In this document: positions 7,607 to 13,839 of the stretch, piece by piece
How positions within the stretch are numbered: the first letter of the stretch is position 1
Layout: each line of letters starts with the position of its first letter
Source of the DNA: Deltaproteobacteria bacterium
GTDB lineage: Bacteria; Desulfobacterota_B; Binatia; UBA9968
Assembly: GCA_027297485.1 (NCBI GenBank)
Contig: JAPUHZ010000205.1
Coordinates: 1-13,839 of the forward strand
DNA: 13,839 nt
Direction of reading: 5' to 3'
The notes under the pieces: generated by a model
Database searches by the model: none
What the model saw: the letters and a program-made list of their open reading frames with translations, nothing else
What the model was told of the DNA's origin: nothing
Made by a program: the position numbers and the translations under genes

Positions 7607-7732
7607 GTTAAATCGGTAGCATGTCCTGTGGAGGATTTCAACGATCCTTGACCAGCCAGGAATATTTAGCTAAGGTGATTAAAGCTTTCGTTCATATAAA
7701 CTTTCACCGGTTTTGTAATTTAGGAGGGGATA

Positions 7733-9172
7733 ATGGAATACCGTGATTTCAGGGATTGGATTAAGAGAGTGGAGGAGATGGGGGAGGTGAAAACCCTCAA
7801 AGGTTGCGACTGGAATCTAGAGATTGGCGCAGTTACAGAGCTGGTGCATCACCGGGAAGATGGCCCGGCCGTGCTCTTTGACGAGATCAAGGATTACCCC
7901 AAAGGGTATCGGATCTTGTCAAATTCGTTGAGTTCACGAAAGAGACTGGCTCTTACCTTGAATCTTCCTCCTGGCGAAACAAAGATGGATTTCGTCCGTT
8001 CCTGGAGAGAGAAATATAAGAAGATCAAACCGATACCGCCGAAGATGGTCAAGAAAAGCCCCCTTTTTGAGAATGTCTATAAAGAAAAGGACATCGATCT
8101 CTTTAAGTTTCCTACCCCTAAGTGGCATGAACATGATGGCGGTCGCTACATTGGGACGGGAAGCATCGATATCACCCGTGATCCCGATGAGGGATGGGTC
8201 AACTGGGGAACCTACCGAGTTATAATTCATGATAAGGACACCGTTGGTTTCTACATTTCGCCGGGAAAACATGGCCGTATCCAGAGAGAGAAGTATTCCA
8301 GCACGGGGAGGCCCTGTAAGGTTGCGATGTCATTCGGTCATGATCCACTGATCTTCTTGGGGGGCAGTATTGAGGTTCCCTACGGCGTCTCCGAGTATGA
8401 ATTTATCGGAGGTATCAGAGAGGAACCCCTGGAGCTGATTGAGGGGGAATATACGGGTCTCCCTATTCCGGCAAACGCAGAGATTGTGGTTGAAGGAGAC
8501 GCAATTTTTGATGAGCCCCGAGTCGAGGGCCCTTTCGGCGAGTGGACCGGTTATTATGCGAGTGCAGAGAGGCCGGAGCCTATTGTAAAAATCAAGCGGC
8601 TCTATCACCGCAATGAACCTATCCTGCTGGGCTCCCCTCCGGGGAGACCACCCGCGGAGCTTGGCTGGTACCGTTCCTATCTCCGCTCCGCCCTGATCTG
8701 GGATGAGATGGAAAAGGCCGGGGTGCCGGATGTGAAAGGGGTTTGGCTCACCGTGTCAGGTGGAAGCCGACTTATCCTCGTGGTCTCGATCAAGCAGCGC
8801 TATCCCGGGCACGCCCGTCAGGCAGCTTTGGTTGCCTCACAGTGCCATGCCGGCGCCTATCTTGGCCGCTACGTGATCGTTGTAGATGATGACATTGACC
8901 CGAGCAGTACCGATGATGTTCTTTGGGCTATGGCGACCCGCTCGGATCCGGAGAATGACATCGATATTATTCGCCGTTGCTGGAGCGGGCCATTGGACCC
9001 GATTATTCAGCCAGGTAAAAAAGGGTTCAATTCTCGTGCGATTATCGATGCCTGCCGGCCGTTTGAATGGATGAAGGACTTTCCCATGGTAGCAGAATCC
9101 AGCAAAGAGGTCTTGGATGCGACAGCGAAGAAATGGGGTGCGACACTCTTTTCCAGCAACGGTAGGCCTTAG
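7733..9172 (+). CDS. UbiD-family prenylated-FMN decarboxylase
   Basis: This UbiD-family enzyme of 479 residues is expected to use prenylated FMN to add or remove CO2 on an aromatic or alpha,beta-unsaturated acid in the cytoplasm. By alignment from memory to fungal Fdc1, N157 and H180 fit the metal/cofactor ligands, R162 the catalytic arginine, E221 or E223 the third ligand, and the pair E265/E270 in EGPFGEWTGYY the catalytic glutamates. All the spacings match. The start has a strong ribosome site, AGGAGG (7722-7727), five bases upstream; TATAAA at 7695-7700 could be a -10 but lacks a clear -35. No ubiX (the cofactor-making prenyltransferase) is in the window, so the cofactor must be supplied from elsewhere. 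The substrate cannot be inferred: ubiquinone, menaquinone and aromatic-degradation members are all possible. It converges on the DUF151-PDZ gene with six bases between stops. Confidence 0.9.
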   Translation: MEYRDFRDWIKRVEEMGEVKTLKGCDWNLEIGAVTELVHHREDGPAVLFDEIKDYPKGYRILSNSLSSRKRLALTLNLPPGETKMDFVRSWREKYKKIKPIPPKMVKKSPLFENVYKEKDIDLFKFPTPKWHEHDGGRYIGTGSIDITRDPDEGWVNWGTYRVIIHDKDTVGFYISPGKHGRIQREKYSSTGRPCKVAMSFGHDPLIFLGGSIEVPYGVSEYEFIGGIREEPLELIEGEYTGLPIPANAEIVVEGDAIFDEPRVEGPFGEWTGYYASAERPEPIVKIKRLYHRNEPILLGSPPGRPPAELGWYRSYLRSALIWDEMEKAGVPDVKGVWLTVSGGSRLILVVSIKQRYPGHARQAALVASQCHAGAYLGRYVIVVDDDIDPSSTDDVLWAMATRSDPENDIDIIRRCWSGPLDPIIQPGKKGFNSRAIIDACRPFEWMKDFPMVAESSKEVLDATAKKWGATLFSSNGRP

Positions 9173-9178
9173 AGTTTT

Positions 9179-9973
9179 TCAGGAGGGCAGGTCTAAAACC
9201 AGAGGGGTAGTCTTGCCTTTTCTCAAGACCTCCATTTTTACCCGGATCGGTTTTTTCGATCCCTGAAAGAAAGATTCCAGATCACCAACCTCATGAATCA
9301 TCCTGTTGTCGACCTTAAGGATAATATCTCCTCTTTGTATACCTGCTTCTGAGGCAGTGCTTCCGCGTTCGACATCAGCGACTAGAACTCCCTCTTTGAC
9401 TTGGATGTCGAAGAGGCGGGCTAGCTCTGATGTCAGAGGTTGGACGTGAATACCCATAATCTTGCGAAAATCCCCTCTTGGTTTATCGGGGAAGGGCAAC
9501 TGCCTGGCCTTTGCCAAAACTCGGGATGAGGCAAAGATAGGTGCTTTCATCCTCAAGGCGACAGCGATGGCATCGCTGGGCCGTGAATCAATCTGGAACT
9601 CCTGACCGTTGAGCTTCAAGGTAATGCTGGCGTAATAAATGTTGTTGCGCAGATCGGTAACCGTTATATGCTGTAACACAACCCCGATGCCCTGGAGGAT
9701 ATTGCGGATAAGGTCGTGGGTAAGTGGGCGAGGGGGTTTAACGTGTTCCAGTTCCATGGCAATGGAGGTAGCCTCGGCCTTGCCGATCCAAATAGGAATA
9801 ATCTTTTTCTCCTGGATGTCTTCTAGAATCACGACCGGTGTTTTGCTGTAAGGATCGAGCATTACCCTCTTGAGTGTCATCTCTATGACCGTATTTTCCT
9901 GAGAGGCATGAAGATATAGAGGGGGAAAGAAGCAAAGAACGAGAAAGACAATCTGTAAAATCCCTCTTCTCAC
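9179..9973 (-). CDS. Exported bifunctional-nuclease (DUF151) domain fused to PDZ
   Basis: A 264-residue protein with an unusual combination of parts. Residues 1-23 look like a Sec signal peptide: two arginines, a hydrophobic core, and a plausible cleavage after LHA (A23). Residues about 27-155 match the bifunctional nuclease (BFN/DUF151) domain, including VVILEDI (47-53), PIWIGKAEA (60-68) and the hallmark DSRPSDAIAVALR (129-141). Residues about 172-262 are a PDZ domain of the HtrA/DegP type, with EGVLVADV (194-201), GSTASEAGIQRGDIIL (204-219) and DLESFF. BFN domains are usually found in cytoplasmic proteins; export plus a PDZ suggests a periplasmic or membrane-associated job, perhaps binding protein C-termini. 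Nuclease activity is a family label, not shown here. The GTG start has AAGGAGGT a few bases upstream (minus strand). Confidence 0.85.
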   Translation of the reverse strand: MRRGILQIVFLVLCFFPPLYLHASQENTVIEMTLKRVMLDPYSKTPVVILEDIQEKKIIPIWIGKAEATSIAMELEHVKPPRPLTHDLIRNILQGIGVVLQHITVTDLRNNIYYASITLKLNGQEFQIDSRPSDAIAVALRMKAPIFASSRVLAKARQLPFPDKPRGDFRKIMGIHVQPLTSELARLFDIQVKEGVLVADVERGSTASEAGIQRGDIILKVDNRMIHEVGDLESFFQGSKKPIRVKMEVLRKGKTTPLVLDLPS

Positions 9974-10319
9974 GATGACCTCCTTTGAAAGGTATTGCTC
10001 CCAACAATTTACTTAAAGAGGAGAGAGCCGTACTTTTCGACTAAAGTTTTTTAACTTTCTTCCTGAACACGTTAAGATAGGGTGGATACAGAATAGCACT
10101 CTTTTTACCCGTAAGACCGGTTCCCCATAATCGTCACCATGGAGCAAACCTCGGTGCGCCCTGCTTACTCTTGCGTGTGGAGATCACCGGACCAAAACCC
10201 CGGCCTCGATCGCACTTCTTTTAGATTACCTGGCAAGGATCGGTATTGTCAACAGTTCTATTTTCCTTGACCTGATCCTACGGGCTAAGTTATGGTTTAA
10301 AAAAGGAGATCTTCATTTT
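9974..10319. other. 346-base divergent intergenic region
   Basis: This lies between the starts of the DUF151-PDZ gene (leftward) and mutL (rightward). It holds no ORF with coding character, and I could not fold it into a tRNA, SRP RNA, tmRNA or RNase P core. Visible structure is limited: an AAAGTT/AACTTT inverted repeat with a four-base T loop (10043-10058), and a nested imperfect inverted repeat at 10237-10278 (GGATC with GATCC, GTCAA with TTGAC). It must carry the promoters of both genes. The middle part, 10100-10215, is more GC-rich than its flanks and unexplained. Confidence 0.6.
10267..10296 (+). promoter_or_regulatory. Candidate sigma-70 promoter of mutL
   Basis: TTGACC (10267-10272) matches the -35 consensus at five of six bases and TATGGT (10291-10296) matches the -10 at four of six, 18 bases apart. 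Transcription would start near 10303, almost at the ribosome site AAGGAG (10303-10308), giving a very short leader, which weakens the call. The -35 lies inside the inverted repeat 10237-10278, so a repressor there could cover it. Confidence 0.3.
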
Positions 10320-12050
10320 GTGAAAATTATCCTTCTTCCCGAGAGATGGGTTAGTCGCATCGCCGCCGGTGAAATAGTCGAGCGTCCCGCTTCAGTCGTA
10401 AAGGAACTGGTGGAAAATGCTTTGGATGCCGGGGCCAAGGAGATCTCGGTTTGGGTAGAGAGGAGCGGGACCTCACTGATCCGTGTTAGCGATAACGGAG
10501 AGGGGATCAGCTCCGAGGAGCTGCCCCTGGCCTTGGAGAGACATTCCACCAGCAAACTGAAAGATGAGGCTGACCTCTTTTGCATCTCCACTTTGGGGTT
10601 TCGGGGGGAGGCACTTCCCAGTATCGGATCTGTATCGAAGCTGGAGATTGTCTCCCGCACTCGGCAAGAGGAGCTGGGATGCCGGCTGCGGGTCGATGGA
10701 GGAAAAAAAGGGGAACCTGTGGCGGCTGGTTGTCCCGTAGGGACTACGGTGGAGATACGAGAGCTTTTTTTTAATACACCTGCCAGGCGCAAGTTTCTAA
10801 AAGCGCCAGCGACGGAATTAAGCCATGTTTGTGATGTGATCAACCGCATGGCACTTGCCTACGGTGATGTCCATTTTCGCCTTTACCATACTGGGAGAAT
10901 GCTTTGTGACCACGTTGCAGCCTTGCAACTTCAGGACCGCCTGGAACAAGTCCTGGGGCGGGAGATTGCTCAGGGTATGGCTCCCTTTTCCTGGGGTAAG
11001 GGGAAGTTGAGAATTAGCGGTTTTTTAAGCTTTTCGCCGAGCTCCTTTCCCAACTCCCGTTATCTCTTGACCTATGTCAATCGACGATTTGTGCGGGATC
11101 GTATCCTCACCCATGCTGTCCTACAGGGGTACGAGACCCTTTTGATGAAAGGTCGTTATCCTGCAGTAGTGCTTTATCTTGAAATTCCCTTTGAGGAGGT
11201 GGATGTCAACGTCCATCCGGCGAAATACGAGGTCCGCTTCCGCCGCCAATCGGAGGTCCATGATGCGGTGGTGGAGGCAGTGCAAGAGAAACTCAAGGAA
11301 AAGGCCAAAGGCCCATCACCCAGGACCATCCAGGAAAGAGAAAACGTCTTTCTAGGGGTTCAGGAGGCGCCTCTCCCATATCCTGCACCGACCCCTGAGT
11401 CCGCCCTCGATTTCTCAAAGGCTAGCCCTATCGGGCCTAGTGGCAGTGGAGATGATTCCAGTAAGGGTTTTTTTTCCTCGCTGGATATCATGGGCCAGCT
11501 TCTCGGTTGTTATCTGGTCTGCGCATCTCAACGTGGCATGGCACTAATCGATCAGCATGCTGCCCATGAGCGCATTGCCTTCGAGAAGATGCGGCGCCAA
11601 CTCAAGCATGGAGACATCGAAAGTCAGAATCTTTTGATCCCTCAGATATTGGAACTTCCTGTTCCCGAGGTAGCTCTGTTTGAGCAGGGAATCAGCGTGG
11701 TAGATCGTCTAGGTTTTACCGTAGAGGGATTCGGACCTAACACCTTTGTCATTAAAGCGGTGCCGGCGCTCCTTCCTCCCGGGGACTACCGGGAAATCAT
11801 GCGCGGAATGATCGCAGAGATTGCCGAGGTCGGTGAGTCCAAAAAATTGGAGCAAGGCTTGGAAGAACGCCTAGCGACTATCGCTTGCCATAGCGTAATC
11901 CGCGCGAACAGGAAGCTGGAGAAAGAGGAGATCCGCGCCCTCCTGAACGAACTGGACCAAATCGACTTTGCCACACAATGTCCCCACGGCCGTCCCGTCT
12001 TGCTCGAATTTACCCAAGAACAGTTGGAAAGAATGTTTAAGAGGGCATGA
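10320..12050 (+). CDS. mutL: DNA mismatch repair protein MutL (endonuclease type)
   Basis: MutL couples mismatch recognition by MutS to strand incision and removal. The 576-residue protein has the GHKL ATPase motifs: VVKELVENALDAGA (26-39, catalytic E29), DNGEGI (58-63), TLGFRGEAL (91-99), and the end-of-domain block DVNVHPAKYEVRF (295-307). A proline- and serine-rich linker runs from about 330 to 385. The C-terminal domain has the metal-dependent nicking motif DQHAAHERIAFE (411-422), which fits DQHA(X)2E(X)4E, plus ACHSVI (522-527), CPHGRP (554-559) and FKR (573-575). These motifs belong to MutL proteins of bacteria without MutH, so this one probably nicks DNA itself. The start is GTG with AAGGAG 11 bases upstream, a slightly long spacing. 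mutS is not in the window; miaA follows after 93 bases. Confidence 0.96.
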   Translation: MKIILLPERWVSRIAAGEIVERPASVVKELVENALDAGAKEISVWVERSGTSLIRVSDNGEGISSEELPLALERHSTSKLKDEADLFCISTLGFRGEALPSIGSVSKLEIVSRTRQEELGCRLRVDGGKKGEPVAAGCPVGTTVEIRELFFNTPARRKFLKAPATELSHVCDVINRMALAYGDVHFRLYHTGRMLCDHVAALQLQDRLEQVLGREIAQGMAPFSWGKGKLRISGFLSFSPSSFPNSRYLLTYVNRRFVRDRILTHAVLQGYETLLMKGRYPAVVLYLEIPFEEVDVNVHPAKYEVRFRRQSEVHDAVVEAVQEKLKEKAKGPSPRTIQERENVFLGVQEAPLPYPAPTPESALDFSKASPIGPSGSGDDSSKGFFSSLDIMGQLLGCYLVCASQRGMALIDQHAAHERIAFEKMRRQLKHGDIESQNLLIPQILELPVPEVALFEQGISVVDRLGFTVEGFGPNTFVIKAVPALLPPGDYREIMRGMIAEIAEVGESKKLEQGLEERLATIACHSVIRANRKLEKEEIRALLNELDQIDFATQCPHGRPVLLEFTQEQLERMFKRA

Positions 12051-12070
12051 TCTTGCCCATTTTAGATTTT
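12043..12070 (+). terminator. Weak intrinsic-terminator-like hairpin at the mutL end
   Basis: GGGCA (12043-12047) and TGCCC (12054-12058) form a five-base stem with a six-base loop, followed by ATTTTAGATTTT. The stem overlaps the mutL stop codon. It is short and the T run is interrupted, so it would at most weaken read-through into miaA. The T-rich part is also the left arm of the heptamer element, so the resemblance may be accidental. Confidence 0.25.
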
Positions 12071-12141
12071 GGCTTCAATCTTTCTGCAGAATTCGCGACG
12101 AAGTCTAAAATCGAAAATCTAAAACCCCAGATCCAAAATCT
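12060..12141. repeat. Second inverted heptamer-array element (mutL-miaA spacer)
   Basis: The left arm reads TTTTAGA (12060), TTTTGGC (12067), then degenerates. The right arm reads AAAATCG (12107), AAAATCT (12114), AAAACCC (12121), CAGATCC (12128), AAAATCT (12135). TTTTAGATTTT (12060-12070) and AAAATCTAAAA (12114-12124) are perfect 11-base inverted repeats. The word GAAGTCTAAAATCG (12100-12113) recurs with one change at 12146-12159, inside the first codons of miaA. The seven-base step and inverted arms match the element at 2025-2148. Confidence 0.65.
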
Positions 12142-12143
12142 TC

Positions 12144-13061
12144 ATGAAGCCTAAAATCGTTATCATCCTCGGTCCTACTGGTGTGGGGAAGAGTCGGGTC
12201 GCAATCGACGTAGCTTTAGAATTTGGCGGAGAAATCATTAACGCCGACTCGCAGCAGGTGTATCGTGCCATGAACGTCGGTACTGGAAAGCCTGCGCCGG
12301 AACAGCGGCGAAAAGTGGCACATCATCTGATCGACATCATCGATCCTGATGAAGAGTTTAACGTCGCCATGTATCGAGAGCGGGCATTAAAAAGTGCCCA
12401 GGAGATCTGGTCAAAAGGTAAGAAGGTTATCCTCAGTGGAGGAACAGGACTCTATATCCGAGCCCTGACGCATGGCCTATTTGTCGGACCCTCGAAGGAT
12501 CCGAAAATTAGAAAGCGTCTGGAGCAGGAAGCACAAGAAAAAGGACTTGGATCTCTTTATGGGCGTCTTAGACAGGTCGATCCGGACGCCACCTCCTGGA
12601 TTCATCCTAATGACCGTCAGAGGATCATTCGCGCCCTTGAAGTGTTCGAGGTGACGGGCAAGGGGATGAGCCAATGGCAAAGGGAGCATGGTTTTAAAGA
12701 AAGTCCCTTTGAGACTTTGAAAATAGGATTGAACCGCGAGCGGGAGGAGCTATATGACCTCATTAATCGACGTTGCGGCGAGATGATTGCAAAGGGATTT
12801 GAAGAGGAGGTGAGAGGGCTAATAGAGCGGGGCTACAGCCTGGATCTCAAACCTTTGCAGAGTGTCGGCTACCGCCATATGGGGCTTTACATAAGCGGCA
12901 GCATGAGTCTAGAGGATGCTATTTCCCTTATGAAGCGCGATACGCGCCACCTTGCCAAACGCCAGCTCACCTGGTTCCGGTCTGATCAGGAGATCCACTG
13001 GTTTCAGCCGGATAGAGATGAAAAGGAAATTCTGAATGCAGCAAGGCTCTTTTTGGGTTGA
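12144..13061 (+). CDS. miaA: tRNA dimethylallyltransferase
   Basis: MiaA transfers a dimethylallyl group to the N6 amine of A37 in tRNAs that read codons starting with U, which improves decoding. The P-loop GPTGVGKS is at 10-17, followed by the catalytic segment INADSQQVYR (32-41, with D35), GTGKP (46-50), HHLIDI (60-65) and LSGGTGLYIRAL (97-108). NDRQRIIRALEV (156-167) and KRQLTWFR (272-279) are further family blocks. The length of 305 residues is normal. The ATG directly follows the heptamer element and has no recognisable ribosome site (CCAAAATCTTC precedes it), so translation may start inefficiently or by an unusual route. hfq, a frequent neighbour downstream of miaA, is absent; a toxin-antitoxin pair follows instead. 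Confidence 0.96.
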   Translation: MKPKIVIILGPTGVGKSRVAIDVALEFGGEIINADSQQVYRAMNVGTGKPAPEQRRKVAHHLIDIIDPDEEFNVAMYRERALKSAQEIWSKGKKVILSGGTGLYIRALTHGLFVGPSKDPKIRKRLEQEAQEKGLGSLYGRLRQVDPDATSWIHPNDRQRIIRALEVFEVTGKGMSQWQREHGFKESPFETLKIGLNREREELYDLINRRCGEMIAKGFEEEVRGLIERGYSLDLKPLQSVGYRHMGLYISGSMSLEDAISLMKRDTRHLAKRQLTWFRSDQEIHWFQPDRDEKEILNAARLFLG

Positions 13062-13136
13062 ATGGTCTTGGAACAGGTCAAACAGCCGTAGTAAGTTGAG
13101 AAAATAACCAGGTTGGACTAATTGGACATTCTAAAA

Positions 13137-13198
13137 TTTGTATTACGTTAGAAACTTGACTTACTTTACGTAGTTCGGTACCCTCTTTGTAATACTTT
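13137..13198. promoter_or_regulatory. Paired TTTGTAWTAC boxes and promoter before the antitoxin gene
   Basis: TTTACG (13165-13170) and TGTAAT (13188-13193) are 17 bases apart and match the -35 and -10 consensus at four and five of six bases, so transcription would start near 13200. Two related 13-base boxes (13137-13149 and 13186-13198) agree at 11 positions. Their cores, GTATTAC (13140-13146) and GTAATAC (13189-13195), are also reverse complements. The second box covers the -10. AbrB/MazE antitoxins often repress their own operons by binding such sites, so this is a plausible operator. The upstream part of the 13062-13213 spacer shows only a short TTGGAC direct repeat. Confidence 0.45.
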
Positions 13199-13213
13199 CC
13201 ACATAGGGGTTTT

Positions 13214-13438
13214 ATGGAAACATACGCGACAATTAAAGGTCAGATTGTCATCCCTGCTAAGCTAAGGAAAAAATTTCATATCAAACCGGGAACCAAAATC
13301 CATATTATCGAGGGGGAGGACGAAATCATTTTAAAGCCCATTACGGAGCACTTCTACCGTAGGCTGCGCGGGTCTCTAAGAGGTAAAGGCGTGCTCAAAG
13401 CTCTAGTTGAAGAGCGCAAGCGAGAGAAAGAGCTGTAG
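13214..13438 (+). CDS. AbrB/MazE-family antitoxin
   Basis: This small protein of 74 residues has a swapped-hairpin SpoVT-AbrB DNA-binding domain at about 4-44: TIKGQIVIPAKLRKKF (6-21), KPGTKIHII (24-32) and DEIILKPI (36-43). The charged C-terminal tail (about 46-74, ending EERKREKEL) is probably the helix that binds and blocks the toxin. AGGGG (13205-13209) lies four bases before the ATG. The stop is one base before the PIN-domain gene, the usual antitoxin-first layout. It probably represses its own promoter through the paired boxes upstream. The pair is unrelated to miaA next to it and is best seen as an accessory module. Confidence 0.88.
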   Translation: METYATIKGQIVIPAKLRKKFHIKPGTKIHIIEGEDEIILKPITEHFYRRLRGSLRGKGVLKALVEERKREKEL

Positions 13439-13439
13439 T

Positions 13440-13839
13440 ATGGCTCGCTTGAGGGTGCTGGATAGTTGGTCATTGATGGCTTTCTTCGAAGATGAGCCTG
13501 GTGCAGAGAGAGTTGAGAAGCTTTTGTTGGAGGCAGAAAAAAGCGGCCAGCCGCTGTTGATGAATGTGATCAACTGGGGTGAGGTTTGGTACAACATTGC
13601 CCGCCGACAAGGGGAAAAAATCGCGGAGCAATTCATTCAGGACATCGATAAGATGGCGATTGAGATAGTAGATGTTGACCTTACTCTCACCAGAATTGCC
13701 GCCGAATTCAAATCCAAGCATAAGATGTTGTACGCTGACTGTTTCGCTGCGGCACTATCAAAACAACAAAAGGCAGAATTGGTGACCGGAGATAAAGAGT
13801 TTAAGCAGGTAGAAGGGGCCATAAATATAGCATGGGTGT
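13440..13839 (+). CDS. PIN-domain ribonuclease toxin, VapC-like (3' end outside window)
   Basis: An open frame of 133 codons starts one base after the antitoxin stop and is still open at the window edge. The product begins MARLRVLDSW and has the PIN-domain layout: D8, E48 (in NWGEVWY), D100 (in YADCFAAAL) and D118 (in TGDKEF), the four acidic metal-binding residues of VapC-type ribonucleases. By family length it should end within a few codons, so little is missing. VapC toxins cleave tRNA or rRNA; the target here cannot be told. AAAGAG (13427-13432) is seven bases before the ATG. The antitoxin-first order and near-overlap support a type II toxin-antitoxin operon. Confidence 0.87.
   Translation, partial: MARLRVLDSWSLMAFFEDEPGAERVEKLLLEAEKSGQPLLMNVINWGEVWYNIARRQGEKIAEQFIQDIDKMAIEIVDVDLTLTRIAAEFKSKHKMLYADCFAAALSKQQKAELVTGDKEFKQVEGAINIAWV

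Noticed and set aside
7691..7719. TTCATA (7691) and TGTAAT (7714) as a promoter for the UbiD-family gene
   Set aside because: The spacing is right, but transcription would begin at about 7726, inside the ribosome site, so it would not give a useful leader.
9738..10007. An 89-codon minus-strand frame overlapping the start of the DUF151-PDZ gene
   Set aside because: It is out of frame with the real gene, whose start has a strong ribosome site and signal peptide; the alternative product has no domain character.
10081..10230. Possible tRNA, SRP RNA or 6S RNA between the DUF151-PDZ gene and mutL
   Set aside because: I could not find a cloverleaf, a T-loop motif, the SRP tetraloop core or a convincing 6S-like long bubble on either strand; kept only as an unexplained region.
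10313..10849. A 178-codon minus-strand frame opposite the mutL ATPase domain
   Set aside because: It is serine/arginine-rich shadow translation of a conserved sense gene with no ribosome site of its own.

Overview
The window looks like chromosomal DNA from a Gram-negative, LPS-making bacterium. Two LPS-type glycosyltransferases and both halves of the ADP-heptose pathway enzyme HldE point to an outer membrane with a heptose inner core. The yicC-gmk-spoT order, the zinc-type ribosomal protein L28, a MutL that carries the endonuclease motif (so probably a MutH-free mismatch repair system) and a UbiD-family decarboxylase fit Deltaproteobacteria in the broad sense (Desulfobacterota and allies) or a neighbouring lineage such as NC10/Methylomirabilota. 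The lineage call is an inference from gene order and general protein character, not from a search.

Layout. Positions 121-1999: two overlapping glycosyltransferase genes (a WaaE-like GT2 and a GT4). Positions 2000-2223: a spacer holding an inverted pair of A/T-rich heptamer arrays. Positions 2224-6903: a tightly packed run of rfaE1 (heptose-7-P kinase), yicC (RNase-like), gmk (guanylate kinase) and spoT/rel (bifunctional ppGpp synthetase/hydrolase). The rpoZ gene often found between gmk and spoT is not there. Positions 7606-6918 on the minus strand: rfaE2 (heptose-1-P adenylyltransferase) followed two bases later by rpmB (L28). Positions 7733-9172: a UbiD-family prFMN decarboxylase. Positions 9973-9179 on the minus strand: an apparently exported protein joining a bifunctional-nuclease (DUF151) domain to a PDZ domain. 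Positions 9974-10319: a 346-base divergent intergenic region. Positions 10320-13061: mutL and miaA, separated by a second heptamer-array element. Positions 13214 to the window end: an AbrB/MazE-type antitoxin and a PIN-domain (VapC-like) toxin that runs off the edge.

How the genes work together. The first seven genes and rfaE2 link inner-core LPS synthesis (sugar transfer and heptose activation) with nucleotide and stringent-response housekeeping (Gmk supplies GDP, SpoT makes and degrades ppGpp). mutL and miaA form a common repair/tRNA-modification pair. The toxin-antitoxin pair is an independent accessory module with its own likely promoter.

Most of the window is ordinary core-genome content. 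The points most worth a second look are the exported DUF151-PDZ fusion, the heptamer-array elements between genes, the missing rpoZ, the split hld genes on opposite strands, and the paired sequence boxes at the toxin-antitoxin promoter. I see no complete new defence or mobile system, no insertion sequence, no CRISPR array and no tRNA or rRNA gene.
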